DNA of 64,000 bases from Heracleum sosnowskyi (lineage: Eukaryota > Streptophyta > Magnoliopsida > Apiales > Apiaceae). The stretch spans positions 134,423,228 to 134,487,227 of the forward strand of contig CM061235.1 in the NCBI GenBank assembly GCA_030848705.1, in the 5' to 3' direction. The translations under genes and the position numbers were made by a program. The notes below the pieces were generated by a model. The model had not been told where the DNA came from. It saw only the letters and a program-made list of their open reading frames with translations, and ran no database searches. Positions 31,150 through 41,633 of the stretch are shown piece by piece (the stretch's first letter is position 1; each line of letters starts with the position of its first letter).

Positions 31150-31350
31150 TAGACGCTTTCCACCAACGTATATAATAATTCCATGCATATACTGACAACA
31201 TGACATGCATTTTCTTTTTGGTTTTCTTAATTAGGCGCAAATTATGTCAATTCGAGTAAATTCTGAAGATAGAAGAAGAACTTAATTAATTGACATATAT
31301 ACACTGTACGTAGATAAGTTGGAATCGAAGTTACTCCTTGCCCTTAAAGT
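31150..31350. promoter_or_regulatory. conserved upstream module, copy M3 (partial)
   Basis: Shares AATTCCATGCATATACTGAC, then CATGACATGCATTTTC, GGTTTTCTTAATTAGGCGCA, TTCGAGTAAATTCTGAAGAT and CTCCTTGCCCTTAAAG with the other modules, but lacks the AAAAGGCAAAACG start. It lies about 450 bp upstream of the core promoter of paralog 3. Confidence 0.45.
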
Positions 31351-31568
31351 TTAATTCGATGTTAATAAGGACTGACAAAAATATATTGTCAAATATACTA
31401 ACATTGCGAGAAATAATAAAAATTGAAATTTATTAGCTTTTATTTTTTGGCCATTTCTCCACTTCGCATGTTGAGAATTATCTTGTTTAGACGGGTAAAT
31501 TGAATGAACTTGCAATTTATTATTAAGGATAAAATAATCTACATAGATTTTCTATGAAGTTGATCTGC

Positions 31569-31626
31569 CACCTAAAAAGAATTTAATGACTCGTGTCAGT
31601 ACGTAGGTTTCCCTTGCCCTATAAAT
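31569..31626 (+). promoter_or_regulatory. core promoter of acidic-protein paralog 3
   Basis: CACCTAAAAAGAATTTAATG followed by ACTCGTG, then TATAAAT at 31620-31626 and TGAGGCCCTTGTAG. The leader AAATGTATGCAAGTCTGCTC also matches paralog 2. The spacing of about 25 bp between box and TATA is taken as the uninterrupted state. Confidence 0.65.
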
Positions 31627-31807
31627 TGAGGCCCTTGTAGCGAAATGTATGCAAGTCTGCTCTGTACTCAGTTCCATACGCCCCTCATTCTCTACCAGTC
31701 ATCGGTCTGTCTATCTGGAAAATGTATGTTTAATTTAATTAATCTCTTTCTGGTTCTGTCCCTCAATTAATAAATATCCTAATTTTATTATTCTGTTTTA
31801 TGCAGAT

Positions 31808-32239
31808 ATGGATTCCTTGCAGGAAGTTCTTATGGCCATGCTTGATGAGGAAGTACCTGATCACGACGAAATCGTGATGATGAACGAAGGCAAAGAGGAA
31901 GAGATTACGGAGATGATTGAAAGTTTGATGACTGATGACGACGCTGGTTTGAAAGATATTATAAATGATTTTGAAATTATTCAGATTGATGACGACGAGG
32001 AAGATGGCTCAAACAATTTCATGGTGCAGCAGAAGAATGAAGAGGATCTTTTTGCAGGTGTGGATTACTCCTGTTCAGGCACAGGGTACTGGTGGGAAGC
32101 TCATTCTTTGGCTTCTGGAGCTGAGAACTACACCGAATATAATTGGTGTTTCGAAGATGACTCGAAGATGTGGGAATGGAGTGAGTACTTTGAGATGCCG
32201 GGGTTGATTGAATGCAAAGCTGCTTCGGAGGCCGCTTGA
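31808..32239 (+). CDS. small acidic protein, tandem paralog 3 (143 aa)
   Basis: Unrecognised gene. The start ATG lies two bases after a TTTTATGCAG acceptor (31796-31805); the donor AAAAT-GTATGT is in the leader at about 31724. Order: MDSLQEVLMAMLDEEV; EEEITEMIESLMTDDD; the patch FEIIQIDDDEEDG, which looks like a SUMO-interacting motif (aliphatic core then acids); GVDYSCSGTGYWWEAHSLAS; NYTEYNWCFEDDSKMWEW; and a short tail. About the same length as the paralogs, very acidic, no signal peptide or membrane span. This copy has the most regular promoter, intron and start of the three. The acidic-aromatic C-terminus would suit an activation or protein-docking surface; that is inference. Confidence 0.75.
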   Translation: MDSLQEVLMAMLDEEVPDHDEIVMMNEGKEEEITEMIESLMTDDDAGLKDIINDFEIIQIDDDEEDGSNNFMVQQKNEEDLFAGVDYSCSGTGYWWEAHSLASGAENYTEYNWCFEDDSKMWEWSEYFEMPGLIECKAASEAA

Positions 32240-33230
32240 GACAGTGAAAGATTTTTCTTATGTTTGCGTGTCTTTTAATCAGGATTCTGTTTTATTGTAT
32301 GTGTTTTTATAATTTCCAATCTTGGTCCACCGATCAGTTGGTACTTTGTAGTAGCTAGACATCTCTCTCTGTCTTGTGTCAGTTTTTATATACCTTTGAG
32401 TTGAAGAATGTTTACAGATCAGTGTGCATGCTGCTTCAATTTGATCAAATAGATCGTGTGTTAACTTTTCTAAATTGCAACTATAATTTATCACTAAATA
32501 ATTTGATCAATTGCACGAAATTTTGCTTCGATTATGCGTCTTAAATTCAACAAACGACAAATATTACGTTTTTTTGTCAAAAAATATCGTAATGTGATTA
32601 TATTTTTGTTGTAAAATCAATAACGAACAAACGACAAAAACAAATATCGTATACTGTATCTTTTAACAATTTATGACGAATCTCACTAATATCTGTCATA
32701 AGGTAACAAACGACAAAAAAAATAATTATCGCCTACCAATTAATATTTTGTTTTTTTATAATTTTTTTTATTAACGATGTAAATTAAAAAGACTAGTTCA
32801 AATAATTTCAACAAACATAAATACATTTTTTTCGATTACACGTATCGAATGATAGAATTCATCTATTCATCAACATTATATATATTTTATTTCCTATTCG
32901 TAAGTACACAAACACATTCGTTGATTGTCAAACTTTTCATTGATTATCAAACTTAGCGAACTCGTACTAAAAAACGTACATGTATTGTGTAATTAAAATG
33001 AAATTTAGACGGATAAAGTAGGAGAAAAAAAGAAAAATATTATTATATTATAATAAATTTGTTATTAATTACAATAGAGAGAATTTATATAGTTAATAAC
33101 CAAATTATATACAAGAAACTAGTATTATAGGTCAAGAGTTCGAAACCTGTATAATAAAATTAAATATTTCTAATTTACCAACGACTACTATATTTACTCA
33201 CTTGTTAATCTATTCAATATTTATATTTAT
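32240..33230. other. 3' flank of paralog 3, AT-rich
   Basis: Begins with a block shared with paralog 2 (AGTTGGTACTTTGTAGTAG, TTTGATCAATTGCACGAAAT). Further on, ACAAACGACAAA motifs recur (about 32550-32715), as they do behind paralog 1. The remainder is AT-rich with no gene. Confidence 0.45.
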
Positions 33231-33435
33231 TGATATATCCAGTGGCACACAATCCAGCTCAGCACTTAAGCAATATTAGTTGGCACCAACTGTACATTCT
33301 GTTATTCTGTTACAACAAACTCTAACCTTAGTTAGTATTAGTTAGGATATATATAGTCTTCTTACTGTCTTTGTAATGCTGTAAGTTTGTACATAAATTT
33401 TCAATTAATATACAGTTAGTTCACAGAAGTTTACA
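33231..33435 (+). repeat. 5' LTR of the Ale-like copia element
   Basis: 205 bp, TGATATATCC...GTTTACA. It contains a TATATATAG box near 33351 and is immediately followed by the initiator-Met PBS TGGTATCAGAGC. Confidence 0.9.
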
Positions 33436-33688
33436 TGGTATCAGAGCTTGTTTAAGCTACTTCAATGGCGGATTCAACTTGATTTTCAGCATTGTTCAGA
33501 GTTGTTTTTCTTCCATTGCTGCTCACAGTTGTCTTCTCTTCCGTTGCTGTTCACGGTCGTTTTTTTTACTTTCTTGCAATCGTCTTCTTCGTTGCACATC
33601 AGGTGTTTTCATTTCTTTGCTCATACATCATTGTCTAAGCAAGTTTTCGATCTATTTGAACTGTTATATGTGCGTTGTATTGATTCAC

Positions 33689-35175
33689 ATGGCGAATACG
33701 AGTCAAGATAGTCAAGATACGTCTAATGTCTATTATATTCATCCATCTGATGCGTCTAGTACTCAATTAGTCTCTGTTAAATTCAATGGATCTGGATTTC
33801 ATAACTGGAAACGATCTATGACGTTAACTCTATCTGCTAAGAACAAATTGGGGTTTGTTAATGGGACGATTGTTGCTCCTGAGAAGACATCACCAAATTA
33901 TAAAAGTTGGGAAAGGTGTAATGATCTTGTGATTTCATGGTTGATTTTTAATCTGGATGAAAGTATTGCAAAAAGTGTGTTGTTTATGCACACTGCACAT
34001 GAGATTTGGACAGAATTAGAAGAAAGGTTTGGTTTTGCTTTAGTTGCACAAGTTTACTCACTAGAGCATCAGCTAACAGAATTGAAGTAAGAACATGATT
34101 CAGTTTCAGAATTTTTTACTAAACTAAAGACCTTATGGGATGGATTGAATGATGCTAATCTGTTATCTCATTGCACTTGCAATAAGTGTACTTGTGATCT
34201 TACTCAAAGGTTATAGAAGAAACAACAAGATGAAAGAGTTCTTCAGTTTATGATGAAGCTATTTGAGAGCTTTGCCACTGTGAGAGGAAATGTACTTATG
34301 ATGCAACCTTTGCCTAATATTGCTCAGACTTACAGGTTATTTGCTCAGGAAGAAAGGCATAAAGAAATGTCATCTTCCAGCACTGAGGCAATGGTTTTTT
34401 ATGCAGCTGACAACAAGAGGAAGTTCTTTCCTAACACAGGGCAAAGGAATTTTGACAGAAATGCTGGTGGTTTCAGGAATGCAAACAATAGACCTAATTT
34501 TTCTGGTGGTTCAAACACATACTCTGATTCTAGTGTGGCTAACAGTAATTCTAAGAAGTTCACAAAACCAAACTACTTATGTAGTCATTGCAACATTCCT
34601 GGTCACAGTCTTGAAAGGTGCTTCAAACTAAATGGATATCCACCTGGTTTTCAACCCAGGCATGACAAGAAAATTGTTGCAATGTCACAATATGGTAGTG
34701 ATGCTGTTAATACTGGAACGTCTACAACAACTAAAAGTTCTGAGACTCAACAGACAATTTCTATTGAACAATATAATCACCTCTTGAATATGATGCAGCT
34801 AAATCCACAACAAACATCTGTTGCACTGTCTACTGATAACTCAAAGCATGCTATACTTGTAGGTATATTCTGTATGCTTTCCACTAATACTAATCAATGG
34901 TTAATTGATAGTGGGGCAACACACCATATTTGTCCATACATTGAGAAATTCTTATCATATGAACAATTTAAGGATTCAGATTCCTTCATAACTATTCCTG
35001 ATGGCAGACAAGTTAAAGTTGGTCATATAGGCACTGTCAAGCTTAACAATGAGATTACACTACAGGGTGTTCTACATGTTCCAGAGTTTCAATTCCAGTT
35101 GATATCTGTCAACAAGTTATGTTCAGATCTTAATTGTAAAGTCAATTTTACTAATGCAAATTGCTACATTCAGGA
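33689..35175 (+). pseudogene. copia Gag and protease, broken
   Basis: ATG 33689 (MANTSQDSQDTSNVYYIHPS) opens a copia Gag with the core VKFNGSGFHNWKRSMTLTLS and TAHEIWTELEERFG. In-frame TAA/TAG stops at 34088 and 34214 interrupt it, but the frame resumes through a zinc knuckle (CSHCNIPGHSLERC) to the protease (WLIDSGATHHICPY, active D in DSGA). The coding sequence is then cut at about 35175 by the CACTA-like element within the protease-integrase linker (ANCYIQ). The particle protein would be truncated after about 133 residues. Confidence 0.88.
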
Positions 35176-35297
35176 CCTATGTCAGAACAGATTAAGCACC
35201 AAATTATAACCATACCCAAATAGATGTTGTTTGTAACAAAACTATAATAAGGAAAACATGAAGAAAAAAAACTAAGAGGGGGTGAGAGAGAGAGATG

Positions 35298-35382
<85 letters not shown>

Positions 35383-36091
35383 CCAACAATGAGTGCAGGT
35401 CTTAGGAGAGAAGAAATTAAGGACCCAATTAGATAGAAGAGCTGAGAAATTAACAAGACACAATAAGTTTTATGTGTGTGTATGCATACATATACGATCG
35501 TAACATTCACATTCTTCGTACCTGAAGAGCAATTAAGGTAGGCAATTGCTTGAATATGAATTAGGGCATAGTCTAAATTAGAGCAATTAAGATTTCAATT
35601 ACTGCAAATTATAATATAAGTGTATAATTAGGTGTGATGGTTTCTAGGGTTGGTCGAGAGAGATGTTACAGTTGATAGAGTTTGATTTGGGGAAGAATAT
35701 TTACTCAGTTCTTCTACGTCTAAATTAAACTATTTTTATTTAATTTATTAAAATGATATTTTATACATTGGATTAAATAAAACTTCATATATGACCATCT
35801 TATATGTCGGATATCGAAAAACTGACGTATATGTTAATTATATGTAACAACTTTATACGACGGATAAAATAAAACCGACAAAAATTGAGTTTTTATACGT
35901 CGGCAAATCGAGAGCCGACGTATATTGTTGTAATATACGTCGGTTGTTTGTTTAACCGACGTAAAAAGTACTTTCAGAAGGATAATATACGTCGCCTTTT
36001 CAAAAACCCGACGTATAACATGTTATATACGTCGCACTTTGTTATGTGCGACGTAAAATATGCGACGTAAAAAATCACTTTTGTACTAGTG
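35176..36091. mobile_element. CACTA-like non-autonomous element inside the copia pol
   Basis: The right end, read inward, is CACTAGTACAAAAGTGATTT, a CACTA terminus, followed by subterminal TACGTCGG/GACGTATA motifs in both orientations (about 35790-36070). The trinucleotide AGG lies at both junctions (35173-35175, 36092-36094), as expected for a 3-bp target duplication, and removing the insert restores a plausible copia sequence. The left terminus (ACCTATGTCAGAAC) lacks a clean CACTA, so it is mutated or trimmed. The interior holds a (GA)n(TA)n microsatellite at 35286-35380. No transposase. Confidence 0.7.
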
Positions 36092-36094
36092 AGG

Positions 36095-38976
36095 TCTCAG
36101 ATGCTACTTGGTAAACTGTGCAATGGTCTCTACAGTGTTCAAGATACATATTTTCATAAATCTGGTGTTCAAGCTAATGCTGTTTCATTCAGTTCTATGA
36201 AAGATACTCAAATGCGGCATCTCAGGCTTGGACATCTCCTTTTCTCACAAATGAAGTTAGTGTTGCCTGATTTACCTATCAAGGATTGTCAAGACAAAGT
36301 ATTATGCCAAATCTGTCATACGGCTAAACAAACTAGAAAGTCTTTTGTCTCTAGCTCAATTAAGACTGTAAGTGCTTTTCAGTTGATACATGTTGATCTC
36401 TGGGGTCCCTATAGGACTAAGTCTACTACTGGTTGTTCTCAATTCATCACTATTGTTGATGACTTCACAAGATTTACTTGGGTACATCTATTAAAATTCA
36501 AATCAGAGGTTCCTTCTATTCTAGAAAATTTTACCAGTATGTCCAGAATCAGTTTCATACATCTATTCTTTGCATAAGAAGTGATAATGCATTAGAATTA
36601 TCTGAGGGGTCTGCTAAGTCTTTTTACTTATCAAAAGGTATAATACATCAAACCAGCTGTGCTTACACTCCACAACAAATTGGTGTTGTGGAGAGGAAGC
36701 ACAGACATTTACTAGAGACAGCAAGAACATTAATTTTTCATTCTAAATTTCCAGACAAATTCTGGAGAGACTCTCTCTTATGTGCTGCACATTTAATCAA
36801 TAGAATGCCACTAAAATCTATTGATTTCCAAACACCTCACTACAAACTATATATTTCTCATCCTGATCTCACCAATTTGAAAATATTTGGTTGTTTATGT
36901 TTTGTATCAACTTGCAAAGTCAATAGATCTAAATTTGATCCTAGGGCAACTGCTCATGTTTTTTTAGGATACTCCAATTCTCAGAAAGGTTACAGGGTAT
37001 ATGATCTCAAATCTAATACTATATCTGTTTCAAGGGATGTATTATTCTATGAAACTTTCTTTCCTTTTCACTTAATACACTCTGATTCTGATTCTCCTTC
37101 TAATAAGATTTTAAATGAAATCTTTCTTCCTATTATTTCTCATTCTCAAAGAGTTGATGATGATGTACCTGTACCTTCATCTATTCCTGTTTTTTCACCA
37201 TCCAGTACTAATTCCTTGATCAATAATGATACTAATTCTTTGTTGATCAATAATGATACTGTTCCAGATTCTACTCTAGATAGTTCACATTCACTTAGAG
37301 TATTTGCTAAACACAAACAACCACCTACTTACTTGGCTGACTATCAATGTCATTTCTCTCCTTTGAATTCCAATTGGTGCAATATTGTTCCTTCTATTTC
37401 TTTCCAGTCATGCTACAGTTTCCTAGCATCTAAATCTGCAATTATTGAACCTGTTTGTTATCAAGAAGCTGCCAAGTATCCTGTTTGGCAAGAAGCCATG
37501 AAGAAAGAAATTTTAGCCCTGGAAACTAATAAGACTTGGGATTTGGTTGATTTACCCCTAGGGAAGAAACCTATTGGCTGTAAATGGGTATAAAAAGTCA
37601 AATTGCATGCTGATGGATCTTTAGAAAGGTGCAAAGCTAGGTTGGTAGCTAAAGGGTTTAATCAGAGATTTGGTATAGACTATTTGGAAACTTTTTCTCC
37701 TGTTGTTAAGATGGTCACTATTAGATGTATCATTGCTTTAGCTTCTAGTAAGAAATGGTTTCTGCATCAACTAGATGTGAATAATGCATTCCTGCATGGT
37801 GATTTATATGAGGAAGTCTACATGGTACCACCTGAGGGTTATCCTAATCCCTTTAACGTTTGCAGACTCAGAAAATCCTTATATGGGCTAAAACAAGCAT
37901 CTAGACAGTGGTCTGCTAAGTTAGCTACTGAGTTAGTGGAACAAGGTTTCACTCAATCTAAACATGATTATAGTCTGTTTATCTATAAACATGAAGATTA
38001 CCATCATGGGTGTTTATGTAGATGATATCAGCATCACTGGTAGCAACCCTGTCCACATTCAACAAATTAAAGATCATCTTCATCAGGTGTTCAGTTTAAA
38101 GATCTTGGTAAGTTGCACTATTTTCTGGGAATAGAAATTTATTATGCTTCTGAAGGGATTATCCTTAGTCAGAAGAAGTTTAATAAAGATTTGTTAAGTT
38201 GTTGTCCTGACACTCTCAAGGATAGAGCTGTTACTCCTTTTCCTCTGAATATCAAGCTGTCTAAAACAGAAGGTACTTTGTTTCATAATCCTGAATTATA
38301 CAGATCCTTAGTAGGGAAATTGAATTTCCTTAACAAGACCTGATTTGAGCAATTCTGTACAAGTGTTAAGTCAGTATATGCATGCTCCAACTACTTCACA
38401 TTATGATGCTTTATTGCATACCCTTAGCTATGTTAACCATACAACTGGTCAAGGTATTCTGTTACAAGATTCTAATCAACTCAGATTACAAGCATACTCA
38501 GACTCTGATTCGGCTTCATGCCCTGATTCTAGAAGGTCAATTACTGGCTACGTTTTGTTATTTGGCAACTCCCCTATTGCTTGGAAATCAAACAAACAAG
38601 CTACTGTTTCTAGGAAAAGCTCAAAAGCCAAGTATAGAGCTATGGCTTCTGCAGCCTCAGAGGTTACTTGGACTGTTAATCTACTACAAGAACTTGGTGT
38701 TCATGATCTTTCTCCAGTAACACTCCACTGTGATAATCAGTCTGCGATTCACATTGCTCGAAATCCTGTATTTCACGAACGTACTAAGCACATTGAAGTT
38801 GATTGTCATTTCACACGGGATAAAGTTCTTGAAGGTTTGATCCAGCTTTCCTATCTTCCTACTCAGCATCAGTTAGCAGACATATTAACCAAGACTGTGC
38901 CAGCTTCTCAGCTCCAGTATCTTTCTCACAAGCTCGGACTGGTTAATTCTACCACTCCTACCTTGAGGGGGGATAT
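36095..38976 (+). pseudogene. copia integrase, reverse transcriptase and RNase H, broken
   Basis: Continues the split pol. Integrase finger (HLRLGHLLFSQM, CQICHTAKQTRKSF) and core (HVDLWGPY, SDNALEL), with the usual QQNG changed to QQIG before VVERKHRHL. A frameshift lies near 36540, and an in-frame stop at 37591 in the RT start (GCKWV then KVKLHADGS). RT follows (DVNNAFLHGDLYEEVYM), with a frameshift just before the catalytic VYVDDISITGS at about 38009. A further frameshift at about 38340 leads into RNase H (AYSDSDSASCPDSRRSITGY, HCDNQSAIHIARNP, LADILTKTVP). The last codons run into the 3' LTR. It cannot make active enzyme. Confidence 0.88.
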
Positions 38977-39182
38977 TGATATATCCAGTGGCACACAATC
39001 CAGCTCAGCACTTAAGCAATATTAGTTGGCACCAGCTGTACATTCTGTTATTGTGTTACAACAAACTCTAGCCTTAGTTAGTATTAGTTAGGATATATAT
39101 AGTCTTCTTATTGTCTTTGTAATACTGTAAGTTTGTACATAAAGTTTTCAATCAATATACAGTTAGTTCACAAAAGTTTACA
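38977..39182 (+). repeat. 3' LTR of the Ale-like copia element
   Basis: 206 bp, the partner of 33231-33435, preceded by the purine tract GAGGGGGGATAT. Small differences from the 5' copy (for example CACCAGCTG versus CACCAACTG) give the age estimate. Confidence 0.9.
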
Positions 39183-39264
39183 ATATTTTAAACATGTTAT
39201 CACTAAATATTTATTTCCTGAATACTAATTCTCTATGCATGAATTGAAAGTCAAGTATGCTACT

Positions 39265-40173
39265 TAGAGGTGGTCACCCGAGCGGGTCTGACCGGCCAAC
39301 CCGGGCACGGCACGCAAAAATGACTCGTTTAACTCGGCACGGTAACGAGCCGAATCAACCCGCGACGGACCGTTACAGAAAACGGGGCGAGTACGGGTTA
39401 GAATTCTGTAATTCGTAAACGGCACGGCACGGCACGGAAGCACGGACCGGCACGCCCCGGCACGTGAACCGTCCGCCCGGCACGTCTGTAACATGCATGT
39501 GTTTTAGTAATGAGTTTTCATTTAACTTGTGCTTTAGTAATGAGTAGTCACATAATCTCGAGAATATTCTGTTTTTGTATAATGTTAATGGTGTAGATCT
39601 CCATTAATCAACTCCTTATTAGTTGGTTAATTAATTTACTTTGTTAAATGAAAACGAATGATCAATACTCAATTATTTGCTCTAAATTCGACATTTAATA
39701 ATTTTTTAGCATAATAATTTTTTTGAATAAATGTTTTATTCAATATATAATAGTCAACATTATTAGTAATTAGTAATTGGGAAAAATAGTGGATAGCATT
39801 TTTTTGTTTTGTATTTTTAAAATTTGTTTTGTTTGTATTTGTTTTAATATGTTAATGTTGTTTGTTCCGTTTTTTAGAGAGGGTTCCTCTCAAATTAATT
39901 GTAACATTTTTTTTAATTAATAAAATTTATAGAGGTACTGTCCTCTTTTCTTCCAAATTTTTTTTATAGTTTCAAACAATTATTTGTATCGAATTAAAAT
40001 AAAATAAAAAAATTTAAACCGCCCCGACCCGCAACTCGTCCGCCAACCCGGCGGAACCGTGCACGTGCCAACCATTTTTTAGCACGGCACGGCTCGTCCC
40101 GCCCCGTCGTAACCACCGTTCCGTGCCCGGTTTAATGTTTGATCGGGACGGCCCGCCCGTGTGGTCAGCACTA
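39265..40173. mobile_element. non-autonomous hAT-like element with GC-rich subterminal repeats
   Basis: The left end TAGAGGTGGTCACCCGAGCG and the right end read inward, TAGTGCTGACCACACGGGCG, form imperfect TIRs (17 of 24 positions by eye). Both subterminal zones (39280-39490 and 40015-40165) are packed with GGCACGG/CCGTGCC-type motifs, while the middle is AT-rich. GCTACT occurs just outside both ends (39259-39264, 40174-40179), possibly part of an 8-bp duplication. No transposase; open frames in the GC blocks are not genes. Confidence 0.7.
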
Positions 40174-40210
40174 GCTACTCCAATTCCTGCGCAGAATAGT
40201 GGGCAGTTTG

Positions 40211-41595
40211 TGTTAGAAAATTGATAGTTTAAGGATATAATTAACTATATTCTTGATGTTAATTCAAATTTCTAATGATTGGAAGTTGTTCCTTGCTATG
40301 GGAACTTAAACTTTCATGTATGGGTTTAATAATTTTCTTGTTTAAATCCATAAGAGAAATTGAGATGAAGGTAGTAGCTTGAAAAAACTTGTGATAATGA
40401 TGTTTCATTTGTCCCACATAGAAAAGAATAAAGGGACTTGGTGGCTTTATATAGCATTACACACATGAGTAGTATACAACTACTAAGGTGTGTGATGGTG
40501 CATGGTGTTAGTGTGTGCTTCACGCGCACACACACACGCGCGCGCCGCCGCCCGCCACGCCACGCACCGCACCGCACCGCACCGGACCGGACCGGACCGG
40601 GTCGAAGGGCGATTTGGGCGAATGTCTCGACGTCTCGCGTACGCGAGGCGACCTGGGCGAGAGTTTTTATCTATGTGATTTAATATTTTTTATTAGAATT
40701 AATTTATCAAATTGGGCTGGGTTATCAGTTGTCAAATTGGGTTGGGTTATCAGTATTTAACTAGTAAACTCTGATGGAGTTGGTTTGTCAGTAAACTCTG
40801 ATGGACAACTAGTTAAACTCTGATGGACAACAGAAACTAAACTCTGATGGCCAACAGAAACTAAACTCTGATGGCCAACAGAAACTAAACTCTGATGGGC
40901 AACAGAAACTAAACTCTGATGGGCAATAGAAACTGATATGAACAAAATATGTAACAGCTACAGGTTATTAAATTCAATCAAAACGTCTTATTCTTTAATG
41001 GTTAGTTTTGATTTTTTTTTAATATGATCAGCTGTTACTAATATTAAAGTCTGTGCTGCAGTTACGAAATTAATTGCTCATGTGCTTCAGTTACAGAAAG
41101 GAACCACTATAAATAGTGGCTCTTGTAGCTCAGTTGAAAAAACAGAATTTTGCAAATACACTTCTCTCAAAACTCTCTGTGCCCTCCCTCTCCATACAGT
41201 TTTTCCTGTAGTTTTCTGGTTCTCCGGCGACTGAGGTGCTGGTCGTAGTTGAGCGCTGCTGTTGCTGTGAACACCTTGCTCGGAGCTATTTTGTCCTGGA
41301 AGTAGTATCTCGTCGACAACCTGACACAGTAAGTGGGGGCGAATAACTCTTCAAGAACAGTCAGGGTTTCTCGAATTCCTGACGACTCAGCTGTTGCTTC
41401 GTTATTTCTGTTCTTATATACACTGTTAAGCTATGGCTACAGGTACTGTTTCTGTCTCCCTGGTTATTTATCAGTTTCTGATATGCATGCTTTCGACCTT
41501 CATGCTTTGTTTTGTTAACTTTGGTCTTGGCCTGTCATTGCTATATCTATTATATAACTGCCTCCATGTTGCTGTAGTACTTGTTATTCCCAACA
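40211..41595 (+). repeat. 5' LTR of the 1.4-kb-LTR copia element
   Basis: 1385 bp, TGTTAGAAAATTG...TTCCCAACA. It contains a GC-rich block (40524-40665) with CA/CG and CACCG repeats and the palindrome CTCGCGTACGCGAG at 40634-40647. A tandem TAAACTCTGATGG array (seven copies, 40764-40931) follows. The TATA box TATAAATA at 41109 lies inside the inverted repeat CCACTATAAATAGTGG (41105-41120). The mRNA start is probably just downstream. Confidence 0.92.
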
Positions 41596-41633
41596 TTCTT
41601 GAAGAGTTATTCTGTTATATAATATTTAGCATT

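Larger units (their letters stand above)
33231..39182 (+). mobile_element. decayed Ty1/copia element with 205-bp LTRs (Ale-like)
   Basis: LTRs at 33231-33435 and 38977-39182 start TGATATATCCAGTGGC and end AGTTTACA. They differ at roughly eight positions by eye, so this is older than the Retand-type element. PBS TGGTATCAGAGC follows at 33436; the purine tract GAGGGGGGATAT precedes the right LTR. gag-pol is broken by stops and frameshifts and by a CACTA-like insertion. Short LTRs and the Gag type fit the Ale/Retrofit lineage. I could not confirm a target duplication. Confidence 0.85.

Noticed and set aside
35151..35510. Minus-strand frames with long Ser-Leu runs
   Set aside because: They come from the (GA)n(TA)n tract in the CACTA-like element.
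33226..39187. Target duplication for the Ale-like copia element
   Set aside because: TTTAT on the left and ATATT on the right differ. Both lie in AT-rich DNA, so similarity of nearby words is not evidence.
39264..40683. Arg/Pro-rich open frames in GC-rich blocks
   Set aside because: They are side effects of GGCACGG and CACCG repeats in the hAT-like element and copia LTR.
41118..41150. tRNA-like A-box (TGTAGCTCAGTTGA) downstream of the LTR TATA box
   Set aside because: No matching B-box, acceptor pairing or anticodon arm could be drawn. It lies in the LTR and is repeated in the 3' LTR, so it is LTR leader sequence.
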